A stretch of 64,000 bases of DNA from Staphylococcus saprophyticus subsp. saprophyticus ATCC 15305 = NCTC 7292. GTDB taxonomy: Bacteria > Bacillota > Bacilli > Staphylococcales > Staphylococcaceae. Made by a program: the position numbers and the translations under genes. The notes beneath the pieces are model-generated. The model saw only the letters and a list, made by a program, of their open reading frames with translations, did not search any database and was not told where the DNA came from. Shown piece after piece: positions 34,307 through 44,736 of the stretch; positions within the stretch are counted from its first letter, which is position 1; every line of letters begins with the position of its first letter. The stretch is from NCBI RefSeq assembly GCF_000010125.1, contig NC_007350.1:1674001-1738000 (forward strand), written 5' to 3'.

Positions 34307-34816
34307 TTAGATTTCAAAAGTTTCACTATCAATGACCTTATGATCACGATTGTAAAAATTCAGTACTACTTCCTTACTTTGTTCATCAATAACTAATTCT
34401 GCATACGTTTCTTCAATATTACTTCTCGATTGTGATATACTTCCTGGATTAATTACATGTACGCCAGCGATATTTTCATGTTTAGCCACGTGTGTATGAC
34501 CGTAAAAAGCAAATTGACAGCCTAACGATTTAGCCTGTTCTGCAAGTTGCATGCGTGAACGATTCACATTATAAAGATGACCATGCGTATAAAAGGCTTT
34601 AATACCGTCTATTTCTATAGTCTCTTCATTAGGAAATTCAGCATAAAAATCTGTATTTCCTTTAATTCTATAAAAACGACTTAGTTCACTATCATCATAT
34701 GCAAATTCTGAATCGCCTAAATGAATTGCAACATCAATATGATCATGGTGATTAATAACATCAAAAAGCACACCTTGCTCTGTGTGATTATCACTAACTA
34801 TAATCCATTTTGTCAT
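34307..34816 (-). CDS. Metallophosphoesterase, YfcE/MJ0936-type phosphodiesterase
   Basis: A 169-residue calcineurin-like phosphoesterase with motifs SDNHT, HLGDSEFA, KGNTD, YTHGHLYNV and FYGHTH for two metal ions. Relatives hydrolyse phosphodiesters; the physiological substrate is not settled. Its ATG overlaps the rdgB stop by four bases, as in other Firmicutes where rdgB and this gene form an operon with murI. Confidence 0.93.
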   Translation of the reverse strand: MTKWIIVSDNHTEQGVLFDVINHHDHIDVAIHLGDSEFAYDDSELSRFYRIKGNTDFYAEFPNEETIEIDGIKAFYTHGHLYNVNRSRMQLAEQAKSLGCQFAFYGHTHVAKHENIAGVHVINPGSISQSRSNIEETYAELVIDEQSKEVVLNFYNRDHKVIDSETFEI

Positions 34817-35397
34817 GATTCATCACCTTCTAAATATTGTCGTAATTTTTCTATTGCTTTACCTCTATGACTGACTTCACTTTTTTCTTCTGCAGAAAGC
34901 TGTGCCATCGTTTTGTTTTTATCATCTAAGTAAAAAATCGGGTCATAGCCAAAGCCATGTTCACCTATTTTACTCAATGTAATCTCACCTTGTACGGTAC
35001 CTTTAAATTGTACAGTTTCCTCGCCTGGCGTACTCATACTAATCACACATACAAACTGTGCGCTTCTGTCTGTTTCATCACCAAGCTGGGTTAATAATTT
35101 ATCGATATTGGCATCGTCGTCTTTATCAGTACCAGCATAACGCGCAGAATAAACGCCTGGTTCTCCATCTAAAGCAAATACTTCAAGTCCACTATCGTCA
35201 GCAATCACACGTTTATTCAATGCTTTTGCAGCAGCTTCTGATTTCAATTTAGCATTTGCTTCAAATGTATCTCCCGTTTCTTCAACATCGAAATCTTCTA
35301 TAATTTCAGCTATACCTATAACATTAAAATCTGGAAATATAACTTTAAAATCGTTAATTTTACCTTTGTTCGTCGATGCAATTACAATATCTTCCAT
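34813..35397 (-). CDS. rdgB: XTP/dITP diphosphatase (RdgB/HAM1)
   Basis: A 194-residue house-cleaning pyrophosphatase that removes inosine and xanthosine triphosphates. It begins with IASTNKGKINDF, contains ADDSGLEVFALDGEPGVYSARYAG and FGYDPIFYLDD, and ends with SHRGKAIEKL, all family signatures. Two bases separate it from murI; translation is coupled. Confidence 0.97.
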   Translation of the reverse strand: MEDIVIASTNKGKINDFKVIFPDFNVIGIAEIIEDFDVEETGDTFEANAKLKSEAAAKALNKRVIADDSGLEVFALDGEPGVYSARYAGTDKDDDANIDKLLTQLGDETDRSAQFVCVISMSTPGEETVQFKGTVQGEITLSKIGEHGFGYDPIFYLDDKNKTMAQLSAEEKSEVSHRGKAIEKLRQYLEGDES

Positions 35398-35399
35398 TG

Positions 35400-36209
35400 T
35401 TATGCCTCCTGTTCTTTTAAGTCTATTTTTTCAACGGTAGCACTTATATTTAACCATTCTGTTATGATTCGTTCTATATATTCCGTTTCACCAGTCACGA
35501 AAAAACGATGTTTAGGTTGACGTTGATAACCAGCATGTTCATTACTAAATGTTAGTAAAGCACTGACTTCACGAGCAGTTTCTAGCCCAGAAGAAATCAC
35601 TGTTTTCTCTCCACCAAAATAATCATTAATAGGTTGGTAAAGCAATGGATAGTGTGTGCAACCCAGAATAACTGTATCTGCATTGCTATTTCGCCAGTGT
35701 TTTAAATTTTGATGAATAATAATACTAGTAATGATTGGGTCTTTATAACGCATTTGTTCTACCATAGGTGCGAAACTTGGACATGCTATACCTGTCACTT
35801 CAACGTTCGGGTTAATTGCCTTAATATGATGTCTATATGCTTCTGATTTAATTGTGCCTTCTGTTCCTAAAATTAAAACATCATTATTTTTTGTTGTCAT
35901 AATCGCTGTACGTGCGCCCGGTTCAATGACACCTATCACTGGAATCGGTAAAATATTTTGTAAATGGTTGAGTGCAACGGCTGTTGCAGTATTGCAAGCA
36001 ATGACTAGCATTTTTATGTCAAAGGTCATTAACTTTTGTGCTAATTCAGTAGTAAATTGTCTTACTTCAGATCCTTCTCTAGATCCGTATGGACAACGTT
36101 CAATGTCGCCTAAATAATATATTGTTTCATTTGGTAGTTGACGCATAATTTCCTTTGCGACTGTTAGACCGCCAACACCTGAATCAATTACACCAATTGG
36201 TTTTTCCAT
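35400..36209 (-). CDS. murI: Glutamate racemase
   Basis: 269 residues from ATG 36209 ([14 protein letters not shown]); a TTG two codons earlier is also possible. It makes D-glutamate for peptidoglycan. The two catalytic cysteines are in [10 protein letters not shown] and LGCTHYPLL, with the N-terminal [12 protein letters not shown] loop. First gene of murI-rdgB-yfcE. The space 36210-36360 holds its promoter region. Confidence 0.96.
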
Positions 36210-36363
36210 ATTCAATTACATCCTTACTTATCATCTTCTACTTTATTGTAGCATAGACCTGTTTTTATTATCATTTAACAACACTGTCATTTATTAATAA
36301 TTTTTAGTATGTATCCTTTACTAAACAAAATATATAACCTATCGTACTTTATTTTATAAAAAA

Positions 36364-36398
36364 AGACCTAGCATTTGTACTAAACAAATGCTAAGTCC
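36364..36398. terminator. Terminator of the sdh operon
   Basis: GACCTAGCATTTGT / ACAAATGCTAAGTC hairpin with A and T runs, 20 bases after the sdhB stop on the minus strand. Confidence 0.8.
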
Positions 36399-36418
36399 TA
36401 TTTATTTAATTTGAGCTT

Positions 36419-37240
36419 TTATTGTACTTGGTGATCTGAACCAAAGAATGATTTGAACATATGGAATGATGTTTCTCTATTTAAAGCAGCGATAGAAGTT
36501 GTTAAAGGAATACCTTTAGGACAAGCATTTACACAGTTTTGTGAATTACCACATGCTTGTAAACCGCCACCACCCATTAGTGCTTCAAGTCGTTCATCTT
36601 TAGTCATTGATCCTGTTGGATGCAAGTTAAACAATCTAACTTGAGAAATTGCTTGCGCACCAACAAAGTCATTTTTCTTAGTAACGTTAGGGCAAACTTC
36701 CAAACAAACACCACATGTCATACATTTAGATAATTCATATGCTGTTTGTCGTTTTTTCTCTGGCATACGAGGGCCTGGTCCCAAATCATACGTACCGTCA
36801 ATTGGTACCCAAGCTTTCATACGTTTCAAGTTATCAAACATTCTAGTACGATCAACTTGTAAATCACGAATGACTGGGAACGTGCTCATTGGCTCTAATT
36901 TAATTGGTTGTTCCAATTGGTCAACAATCGCAGAACAAGACTGTCTTGCTTGACCATTGATAACCATAGAACATGCACCACATACTTCTTCTAAACAGTT
37001 CATATCCCAAATGACAGGTGTTGTTTTCTCACCTTTACTATTAACTGGATTACGTCTAATTTCCATTAAACATGCAATCACGTTAAGATTTTCTCTATAT
37101 GGAATTTCAAATTCTTCCATATAAGGTGTTGATTGATCCGTATCTTGACGTTTAATAATTAATTTAATTGTTTTTTGGCTAGGTTGTTGATTTTGTTCGT
37201 TTTGTTCAGGAGCATCATGTACTTCTTGAGTATCTGCCAT
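36419..37240 (-). CDS. sdhB: Succinate dehydrogenase iron-sulfur subunit
   Basis: 273 residues with three cluster-binding sets: the [2Fe-2S] site (CLEEVCGACSMVINGQARQSC; Cys pattern C-x4-C-x2-C-x11-C), then CMTCGVCLEVCP and CGNSQNCVNACP for the [4Fe-4S] and [3Fe-4S] clusters. It passes electrons from the SdhA flavin to the cytochrome b subunit. Two bases behind sdhA, AGGAGG start site. Confidence 0.97.
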   Translation of the reverse strand: MADTQEVHDAPEQNEQNQQPSQKTIKLIIKRQDTDQSTPYMEEFEIPYRENLNVIACLMEIRRNPVNSKGEKTTPVIWDMNCLEEVCGACSMVINGQARQSCSAIVDQLEQPIKLEPMSTFPVIRDLQVDRTRMFDNLKRMKAWVPIDGTYDLGPGPRMPEKKRQTAYELSKCMTCGVCLEVCPNVTKKNDFVGAQAISQVRLFNLHPTGSMTKDERLEALMGGGGLQACGNSQNCVNACPKGIPLTTSIAALNRETSFHMFKSFFGSDHQVQ

Positions 37241-37242
37241 AA

Positions 37243-39006
37243 TTATTTACCTCCTTTTGACACACTAGAATAGTCACGTTTACGTGGTGGTATCAAGCTA
37301 ATATCTACAGGCTCATAAGTAAACTTAGGCGCCTCTGTTTTACCTTGATAAGTAGCTAGTGTTGTTTTTAACCATTCTTCATCATTTCTATCTGGGAATT
37401 CTGGTTTATAATGCGCACCACGAGACTCATTTCTGTTGTATGCACCGATTGTAATCACTCTTGCAAGCACTAACATATTCCATAATTGACGTGTAAAGAA
37501 TACCGCTTGGTTACTCCAAGTTTGCGTATCTTCGATATCTATATTTTGATAGCGTTCCATCAATTCTACAATTTTTCTATCTGTTTCTAATAACGCTTTA
37601 TTTTCACGAACAACTGTGACATTCGCTGTCATAATTTCACCAAGTTCTCTGTGAAGTTTATACGCATTTTCAGTGCCTTTCATATTCAGTAAGTGATCAA
37701 ATTTTTCTTGTTCTTCTTGTACACGTTTTTCATAAAAACTTTGATCTAAATCTGTATATGAATCTTCGATATTTGAGATGTATTCAACCGCATTTGGTCC
37801 TGCAACTGTTCCACCATATATCGCTGATAATAATGAGTTTGCACCTAGACGGTTACCACCATGTTGTGAATAATCACACTCACCAGCTGCAAATAAACCT
37901 TTAATATTTGTCATTTGATCGTAGTCAACGTATAGACCACCCATTGAATAGTGAACTGCTGGGAAGATCTTCATCGGAACTTTACGAGGGTCATCACCAG
38001 TGAATTTTTCATAAATTTCAATAATACCACCAAGTTTAATATCTAACTCATGTGGATCTTTATGTGATAAGTCTAGATATACCATGTTTTCACCATTGAT
38101 ACCTAATTTTTGGTTAACACATACATCAAAGATTTCTCGCGTTGCAATATCACGAGGTACTAAGTTACCGTAATCTGGGTATTTTTCTTCTAAGAAGTAC
38201 CATGGCTTACCATCTTTATATGTCCAAATACGACCACCTTCACCACGTGCTGACTCACTCATTAATCTAAGTTTGTCATCTCCAGGAATTGCGGTCGGAT
38301 GAATTTGAATAAATTCACCGTTTGCATACATTGCGCCTTGTTGATATACGATAGAAGCTGCTGAACCTGTATTAATCATTGAGTTAGTCGTTTTACCGAA
38401 GATAATACCAGGACCACCTGTTGCCATAATGACTGCATCTGAACCAAATGATTCAATCTCTGATGTTGTCATATTTTGAGCAACAATACCTCTCGCCATA
38501 TTATCGTCATCTTTAACGATACCTAAGAACTCCCAACCTTCATACTTTGTAACTAAACCATCGACTTCAAAGCTACGAACTTGTTCGTCCAAAGCATAAA
38601 GTAATTGTTGGCCAGTTGTCGCACCAGCATACGCTGTTCTGTGGTACATCGTTCCACCAAAACGTCTAAAGTCTAATAAACCTTCTTTAGTTCTATTAAA
38701 CATAACACCCATACGGTCTAGTAAATGGATAATCTTTGGTGCAGCTTCCGTCATTGCTTGAACTGGCGGTTGATTTGCCAAAAAGTCTCCACCATATACA
38801 GTGTCATCTAAATGTACTGATGGTGAGTCCCCTTCACCTTTTGTATTTACCGCTCCGTTTATACCACCTTGTGCACAAACAGAGTGTGATCGTTTAACAG
38901 GAACAAGTGAGAACAAGTCAACGTGTGCGCCTTGTTCTGCTGCTTTAATTGTTGACATCAGACCGGCAAGTCCTCCACCGACAACAATAATTTTCTTCTC
39001 TGCCAT
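37243..39006 (-). CDS. sdhA: Succinate dehydrogenase flavoprotein subunit
   Basis: 587 residues from ATG 39006; GGGAG lies 8 bases upstream, and the in-frame GTG at 39015 overlaps that site. FAD motif VVGGGLAGLMS, flavin-linking His region RSHSVCAQGGINGA, and substrate segment HPTAIPG with SESARGEGG. Catalyses succinate to fumarate in the TCA cycle at the membrane, in the B. subtilis-type SdhCAB complex. Confidence 0.97.
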   Translation of the reverse strand: MAEKKIIVVGGGLAGLMSTIKAAEQGAHVDLFSLVPVKRSHSVCAQGGINGAVNTKGEGDSPSVHLDDTVYGGDFLANQPPVQAMTEAAPKIIHLLDRMGVMFNRTKEGLLDFRRFGGTMYHRTAYAGATTGQQLLYALDEQVRSFEVDGLVTKYEGWEFLGIVKDDDNMARGIVAQNMTTSEIESFGSDAVIMATGGPGIIFGKTTNSMINTGSAASIVYQQGAMYANGEFIQIHPTAIPGDDKLRLMSESARGEGGRIWTYKDGKPWYFLEEKYPDYGNLVPRDIATREIFDVCVNQKLGINGENMVYLDLSHKDPHELDIKLGGIIEIYEKFTGDDPRKVPMKIFPAVHYSMGGLYVDYDQMTNIKGLFAAGECDYSQHGGNRLGANSLLSAIYGGTVAGPNAVEYISNIEDSYTDLDQSFYEKRVQEEQEKFDHLLNMKGTENAYKLHRELGEIMTANVTVVRENKALLETDRKIVELMERYQNIDIEDTQTWSNQAVFFTRQLWNMLVLARVITIGAYNRNESRGAHYKPEFPDRNDEEWLKTTLATYQGKTEAPKFTYEPVDISLIPPRKRDYSSVSKGGK

Positions 39007-39050
39007 ATATGTCACTCCCTCAAATATATATGAAACTTAGTTTTAATTCT

Positions 39051-39662
39051 TTATAAAAATGCTAAGATTGCACTGATTCCGATATAAGAAACAACTAGGA
39101 ATACAACAAGTGAAACCCAAGTGAATATTTGTTGAGATTTTTTAGATTGTAAAACACCCCAAGTAACTAAGAATGACCATAAACCATTCGCAAAGTGGAA
39201 TGTTACTGCTAATAAACATACAATGTAAAAAATTAACCAAAATGGATTCGTCACAATGTCATGAACCATGTCAAAGTTCACTTCATGTCCTAACGCACGT
39301 TGGATACGTGTTTGCCATAGATGAATTGCTACAAAGATAAATGTTATGACACCAGTCACACGTTGTAGTAAAAACATCCAGTTTCTAAATGCAGAATAAT
39401 GCCCTACATTCTCCTTTGCCGTAAAGGCAATATGTACGCCGTAAACCGCATGATACAGAATTGGAATATAAATAACGATAAATTCCACTGCAATTAAAAA
39501 AGGTATAGATTCCATAAATCCAGCTGCCTTGTTAAACGCGGCCTCACCTTGTGTTGCCTGATGGTTAACAAGTAAATGAACTAATAAGAATCCACCTATT
39601 GGTATTACGCCTAGCAAAGAATGTAAGCGTCTTAAATAGAATTGATTTTTCGAATATGCCAA
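39051..39662 (-). CDS. sdhC: Succinate dehydrogenase cytochrome b558 subunit
   Basis: 203 residues from TTG 39662; GGGGGGA precedes it by 7 bases and the protein then starts MAYSKNQFYLRRLHSLLGV as in other staphylococci. Five membrane helices with conserved heme-ligand histidines (RRLHSLLG, FLLVHLLVNHQ, LYHAVYGVH, AIHLWQTR). Anchors SdhAB and reduces menaquinone. First gene of the operon. Confidence 0.95.
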   Translation of the reverse strand: MAYSKNQFYLRRLHSLLGVIPIGGFLLVHLLVNHQATQGEAAFNKAAGFMESIPFLIAVEFIVIYIPILYHAVYGVHIAFTAKENVGHYSAFRNWMFLLQRVTGVITFIFVAIHLWQTRIQRALGHEVNFDMVHDIVTNPFWLIFYIVCLLAVTFHFANGLWSFLVTWGVLQSKKSQQIFTWVSLVVFLVVSYIGISAILAFL

Positions 39663-39861
39663 AAGGAAGTCCCCCCTGTGAAACAGATAATTTTTTAGAT
39701 TTCTTTTTTTACCGTACAAAGTAATGGCAATTTTCATATAAACCTTATGAACAATGATTTTTTTGTGACGTATGTTTTTTACAACACAATAACATTGCAT
39801 AATTATTTAAACATCACTGCATTTTTGAGACGTTGTAGTTTACAGTTTAAATAAAAGGTTG

Positions 39862-39894
39862 TTGAGAACATTCTCAATTAGAAAACGCTTCCAT
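39862..39894 (-). promoter_or_regulatory. cre-like site and adjacent palindrome upstream of sdhCAB
   Basis: ATGGAAGCGTTTTCTA (complement of 39894-39879) fits the CcpA cre pattern closely. Beside it lies a perfect palindrome TTGAGAA-CA-TTCTCAA (39862-39877). Both are about 200-230 bases upstream of sdhC in a 327-base leader region. Catabolite control of sdh through CcpA is known in Firmicutes; binding here is inferred. Confidence 0.6.
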
Positions 39895-39954
39895 ATACTT
39901 GTAAAAAAAGAACTCCTGTTATTTGTTATTGTAACACTAATTAAATAGAAATTG

Positions 39955-39977
39955 GGCATGAGAATGATTCTCATGCC
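39955..39977 (-). terminator. Terminator of uvrC, Fur-box-like palindrome
   Basis: GGCATGAGAAT and its complement around one base, 13 bases after the uvrC stop, then CAATTTCTATTT. Position makes a terminator the first reading, but the core TGAGAAT-N-ATTCTCA also resembles a Fur/PerR-type operator. Confidence 0.6.
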
Positions 39978-39989
39978 ACAAAGTTATAT

Positions 39990-41777
39990 CTATGAATTAT
40001 TGGATAAGGCGTGATGAAGATTCTCAGCCACATTTTGAGGAAGACCAGAGTTTTTTAAATCTTCTACACTTGCTTCTTTCATTCTCTTAATTGACCCAAA
40101 TGTACGTAATAATTTAGTCTTACGTTTGGCACCAATTCCATCAACTGTATCTAGAACAGATTGTAATCCTGTCTTTTGTCTTGTTTGTCTATGGAAAGTG
40201 ATTGCAAATCTATGCACCTCGTCTTGAATTCTTTGCAACAAATAAAATGGTTGGCTATTTTTTTTCATAGGTACAACCTCTGCTTGCTCTCCATATAAAA
40301 TTTCTGACGTTTGGTGCTTATCATTTTTACGCAATCCGGCAACGGGAATATCTAAACCTAATTCATTTTCTAGAACATCAATGACGCCACTCATGTGGCC
40401 TTTACCACCATCTACAATAATTAAATCTGGTAATGGACTGCCCTCATTTAATACACGTGTATATCGCCTGCGTACCACTTCACGCATTGATTTATAATCG
40501 TCGGGTCCATCAACTGTTTTAATTTTATATTTTCTATAACCTTTTTTGTTTGGTTTACCATCAATGAAAGACACCATTGCAGACACAGGATTTACACCTT
40601 GGATATTAGAGTTATCAAAAGCCTCTATTCTTATAGGCGTTTGTATACCCATTACATCGCCTAACTCTTCAATCGCTTTAACAGTGCGTGATTCATCCTT
40701 TGCAATGAGTTCAAATTTATTTTCTAACGTAACTTCTGCATTATGATTTGCTAAATCAACCATATCTTTCTTTTTGCCTTTAAGTGGTTGTACAATTTTT
40801 GTGTCCACAACGGATTGTATCAACTCTTTATTCAAATGTTTCGGTACATGTACCTCTTTAGGCAAAATATGTTGATTTAAATCATAAAATTGTCCAATAA
40901 ATGTATAGAACTCTTCTTCTTCCGTTTGTTGGAGCGGTATCATCGTTGCGTCTCGTTTAATCATATTACCTTGTCTAATAAAGAATACTTGAATACACAT
41001 CCACCCTTTAGAAATACTGTAACCAAACACATCTCTAATCGTATTATCAGAAGATGTGATTTTTTGTTTTTTATTAAGGTTATGGATATGTTGTATTAAG
41101 TCTCTATATTCTTTGGCACGTTCAAAATCTAGTGATTCACTTGACTCTTGCATTTTTTGCTCTAAATTATGCAAAATCGTTTTGTCTTCTCCATTTAAAA
41201 AATCCGTTATTTCTTTTGTCATTTCAGCATACTTTTCTAAATCTACTGGATACACACAAGGCCCTAAACATTGGCCAATATGATAATAAAGGCATAATTT
41301 GTCAGGCATTTTATCACATTTTCTAAACGGATAGATACGATCTAGTAATTTTTTTGTTTCTTGTGCTGAATATGCATTGGGATATGGTCCAAAGTATTTC
41401 CCACTTCCCTTTTTCACTGTTCGCGTTACAATGAGCCTTGGATATTTTTCTTTCGTTATTTTTATAAAAGGGTAACTTTTATCATCTTTCAATAAGATGT
41501 TATAACGCGGTTGGTATTGTTTTATAAGATTTAATTCTAATAGTAGCGATTCAGTTTCACTGGATGTTACGATAAATTCAAAGTTTCGAATTTCACCGAC
41601 AAGTCTTGTGGTTTTCGCATCATGCGCACCAGTAAAATAAGATCTTAATCTATTTCTAAGTTTCTTTGCTTTACCTACATATATAATTTGATCATTTCGA
41701 TCTTTCATTAGGTAACAACCGGGCTCTATTGGTACTACTGTCAGTTTCTGCTTAATTTTTTCTTGGTATGTTTCCAT
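39990..41777 (-). CDS. uvrC: Excinuclease ABC subunit C
   Basis: 595 residues from ATG 41777 (AAAGGAGGAGG upstream). N-terminal GIY-YIG nuclease ([19 protein letters not shown]), Cys-rich zinc-like segment ([21 protein letters not shown]), UvrB-binding helices ([21 protein letters not shown]), RNase H-like 5' nuclease ([22 protein letters not shown]) and C-terminal helix-hairpin-helix ([13 protein letters not shown]). Makes both incisions in nucleotide excision repair. Confidence 0.97.
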   Translation of the reverse strand: METYQEKIKQKLTVVPIEPGCYLMKDRNDQIIYVGKAKKLRNRLRSYFTGAHDAKTTRLVGEIRNFEFIVTSSETESLLLELNLIKQYQPRYNILLKDDKSYPFIKITKEKYPRLIVTRTVKKGSGKYFGPYPNAYSAQETKKLLDRIYPFRKCDKMPDKLCLYYHIGQCLGPCVYPVDLEKYAEMTKEITDFLNGEDKTILHNLEQKMQESSESLDFERAKEYRDLIQHIHNLNKKQKITSSDNTIRDVFGYSISKGWMCIQVFFIRQGNMIKRDATMIPLQQTEEEEFYTFIGQFYDLNQHILPKEVHVPKHLNKELIQSVVDTKIVQPLKGKKKDMVDLANHNAEVTLENKFELIAKDESRTVKAIEELGDVMGIQTPIRIEAFDNSNIQGVNPVSAMVSFIDGKPNKKGYRKYKIKTVDGPDDYKSMREVVRRRYTRVLNEGSPLPDLIIVDGGKGHMSGVIDVLENELGLDIPVAGLRKNDKHQTSEILYGEQAEVVPMKKNSQPFYLLQRIQDEVHRFAITFHRQTRQKTGLQSVLDTVDGIGAKRKTKLLRTFGSIKRMKEASVEDLKNSGLPQNVAENLHHALSNNS

Positions 41778-41936
41778 AAATTGTCCTCCTCCTTTCACAC
41801 AAAATTTTATAGTTCGATTTTTCAATAAATAGCTTGGTTTTATATGATATCAACATAGTTTTAATTTACATTTATTTATATTATAAAATAGCTTCGCAAT
41901 GTTTCTCAATTGATTGATATGCTTATAAATTGAAAA

Positions 41937-41966
41937 CTGGGACATTAATCAAGATTAATGTCCCAG
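41937..41966 (-). terminator. Terminator after trxA
   Basis: CTGGGACATTAATC and its complement, 17 bases beyond the trxA stop, with TTTTC after it on the minus strand. The GGGACA sequence is shared with other intergenic repeats of the window. Confidence 0.8.
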
Positions 41967-41982
41967 AAAGTTGCTCAATTTA

Positions 41983-42297
41983 TTATAAGTGTTTTTCGAT
42001 TACTTCAGCTAAGTTTTCTTTTGGTTGGAAACCAACAACTTTGTCAACTGGTTCGCCATCTTTAAAAACGATTAAAGTTGGGATACTCATAACTTCAAAT
42101 TTAGCAGCTGTTGATGGATTTTCATCTACATCTAATTTTAAAATATTAGCTTTGCCATCATAGTCACCAGCTAATTCTTCTAATACTGGAGCAATCATCT
42201 TACATGGACCACACCAAGTTGCCCAAAAATCTACTAAATTGACCCCTGATTGAATATTATCATCAAAGTTTGAATCTGTTACTTTTACGATTGCCAT
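41983..42297 (-). CDS. trxA: Thioredoxin
   Basis: 104 residues from ATG 42297 (GGAGG 10 bases upstream; a TTG nine bases earlier adjoins the site). Active site WCGPCKM, cis-proline in SIPTLIVF. General disulfide reductase; also the electron donor for pI258-type ArsC, such as the one at 24140. Confidence 0.98.
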   Translation of the reverse strand: MAIVKVTDSNFDDNIQSGVNLVDFWATWCGPCKMIAPVLEELAGDYDGKANILKLDVDENPSTAAKFEVMSIPTLIVFKDGEPVDKVVGFQPKENLAEVIEKHL

Positions 42298-42378
42298 AAC
42301 TGCCAATCCTCCTTAAATTTCAAATGATGAAGAAATTATAACAGACTTTATACAAATCTGCATACCTCTTGCTCACAA

Positions 42379-44727
42379 TTATTTTATTTCTACAACGGTA
42401 ACGCCAAATCCACCTTCACTTGGCATACCGTTTCTATATGATGCCACACTTTTATGTCGTTTTAAATGATTTTGCACACCTTTTTGTAATGCACCTGTAC
42501 CTTTACCATGAATAATGTAAACTTGCTCATAATTGCTCAATACAGCTTGATCTAAATATTGATCTACAGCAACCATTGCTTCATCATAACGATAGCCACG
42601 TAAATCGAGTTCCATTTTAATGCTTTGACGATTTTCTCGTTTAATCATTTTCGTTGGTTCCGATTTCGTTTTCTTCGTTTTTTCTAAGTCTTCTAATGGT
42701 AATTTCATCTTAATAATACCCATTTGAACAACCGCTTCATTATTATCAATCAATTCTAAAACTTCGCCTTTTTGGCCATAAGTTAGCACTTTAACTTCAT
42801 CACCTGCATTGATTTCATCCCATTTTTTCTTTTGAACATTTTGTTTTAGGGATTTGGCTTCGTATTGATCATCAAGTTGTTTCTTCTTATCAATGAGCTC
42901 GTGTTCTTTTACATCGGCACCTTTTTGGTCTCTCAATTCACGCAGTTCTTTTAATATATCGTCAGCTTCTTTTGTAGCTGATTTCACACGTTGGTTCGCT
43001 TTTTCTTTTGCTTCATTCATCAATTGTTTTTCATGATTTTGATATTGTTCGTATTGTTTAGCTAAAGCATCATGTGTATCTTGTGCTTCTCTTAATAAAT
43101 AATCTAACTCGATACGTTGTTCATCTACGCGTTTTGAATTAGATTCTAATGAAGCAATCATTTCATTAATTTCTTGCTCATCTTGGCCAATCATTGATTT
43201 TGCTTTTTGAATGACTTTCATATTTAACCCAAGTTTTTTAGAAATATCAAATGCATTTGAACGTCCTGGTACACCCATTAATAATTTGTAGGTTGGACTT
43301 AATGTATTGACGTCAAATTCGACACTGGCATTCATTACACCTTCTCGGTTATAGCTATATGCTTTTAACTCTGGGTAATGCGTTGTTGCCATAACTAATG
43401 AGCCTATTTCATGAACATGATCTAAAATACTCATTGCTAGTGCAGCACCTTCACTCGGGTCAGTTCCAGCACCTAACTCGTCAAATAATATCAAACTGTT
43501 TTTAGTTGTATCTTGTAAAATTTCAACAATATTCTTCATATGTGAAGAGAAAGTAGAAAGTGATTGCTCAATAGATTGTTCATCACCAATATCACAGTAT
43601 ACATTTTCAAAAATACTTAATTGGCTACCATCTAATGTCGGGATAAGTATACCTGATTGTGCCATAACAATGATTAAGCCTAATGTTTTCAATGTAACTG
43701 TTTTACCACCGGTGTTTGGACCTGTAATAATAACTGTTTCAATATCTTGTGCAAATTCAATTGTATTCGCAACAACTGTTTGCTTATCAAGTAATGGATG
43801 AAAAGCTTTTGGTAAATAAACTGTTCTATCTTTTGTAAATTGTGGTTTGGTTCCTTTAATTGAACTTGCATAGCGTGCTTTGGCTGTTAAGAAATCAATT
43901 TGGCCCATGATTGACTCTGAAATTAAACATGCATCTGCTTCTTCAGCTACTTCTACTGTCAATGCGGATAAGATGCGTTCTCTTTCAATCGCTTCATCAT
44001 TTTTTAAACGGCTTATTTGGTTACTCATCTCTACAATGGATGAGGGCTCAATATATAAGGTTTGTCCAGAAGCAGACTGATCATGAACAATACCATTAAA
44101 ATCTTGGCGATACTCTGCTTTCACTGGAATTACATTTCGCTCATTACGTACAGTGACAATCGCGTCAGATAGTTTCTTCTGGTTAGCTTGACTCTTAACA
44201 ATCTTGTCTAAATTTTGTTTAATTCTTTGATTCGTACTAGAAATTTTACTTCTAATTCCTTGTAATTCATAACTTGCATTATCATATAAATCATAAGTAT
44301 CACATTTTTGATGAATACTTTGATATAAATCTGACAATACAGGCAGTTGCTCCATTCTATCGTTAAGAATAGGGTAATTAATAGTTTCTTCTTCATTTAA
44401 TAAATTATTATAAAATGTTTTATATTGATTTTGGATTTGTATTAGGCGTTTAATGACATTTAATTCGCTAACACTGAGTACACCACCGATTTTCGCTCTA
44501 TGAATATACGTGGATATTTTAGCTAATCCACTTAAACTAGGCATACGATGTTTGTTATAAATTTGTGAAATCTCATCTGTTTCGTTCATTTGAAATTCAA
44601 CCGTGTTAAAATCAGTTGCCGGTGCCATATCTACAACTTTTTCTTTACCTAAATCACTGATTGTTTCATTTTCTATCAATGCTTTTATTTTATCGAATTC
44701 TAAGACATTTAAAGATTTCTGTCTCAT
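42379..44727 (-). CDS. mutS2: Endonuclease MutS2
   Basis: 782 residues. MutS-type ATPase core with Walker [14 protein letters not shown], Walker [12 protein letters not shown] and ATTHYPEL, a long coiled coil (about residues 510-640), then a KOW-like segment and a C-terminal Smr domain ([22 protein letters not shown]). Relatives suppress recombination and act on collided ribosomes; they do not do mismatch repair. Nine bases after polX, same operon. Confidence 0.96.
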   Translation of the reverse strand: MRQKSLNVLEFDKIKALIENETISDLGKEKVVDMAPATDFNTVEFQMNETDEISQIYNKHRMPSLSGLAKISTYIHRAKIGGVLSVSELNVIKRLIQIQNQYKTFYNNLLNEEETINYPILNDRMEQLPVLSDLYQSIHQKCDTYDLYDNASYELQGIRSKISSTNQRIKQNLDKIVKSQANQKKLSDAIVTVRNERNVIPVKAEYRQDFNGIVHDQSASGQTLYIEPSSIVEMSNQISRLKNDEAIERERILSALTVEVAEEADACLISESIMGQIDFLTAKARYASSIKGTKPQFTKDRTVYLPKAFHPLLDKQTVVANTIEFAQDIETVIITGPNTGGKTVTLKTLGLIIVMAQSGILIPTLDGSQLSIFENVYCDIGDEQSIEQSLSTFSSHMKNIVEILQDTTKNSLILFDELGAGTDPSEGAALAMSILDHVHEIGSLVMATTHYPELKAYSYNREGVMNASVEFDVNTLSPTYKLLMGVPGRSNAFDISKKLGLNMKVIQKAKSMIGQDEQEINEMIASLESNSKRVDEQRIELDYLLREAQDTHDALAKQYEQYQNHEKQLMNEAKEKANQRVKSATKEADDILKELRELRDQKGADVKEHELIDKKKQLDDQYEAKSLKQNVQKKKWDEINAGDEVKVLTYGQKGEVLELIDNNEAVVQMGIIKMKLPLEDLEKTKKTKSEPTKMIKRENRQSIKMELDLRGYRYDEAMVAVDQYLDQAVLSNYEQVYIIHGKGTGALQKGVQNHLKRHKSVASYRNGMPSEGGFGVTVVEIK

Positions 44728-44736
44728 CTAATCCCT

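Noticed and set aside
35854..36117. Plus-strand frame opposite murI
   Set aside because: Antisense shadow; murI motifs on the other strand are complete.
39955..39977. Fur box as the main function
   Set aside because: The match to TGATAAT-N-ATTATCA is partial, and the position right after uvrC fits a terminator. I kept the possibility only as a finding.
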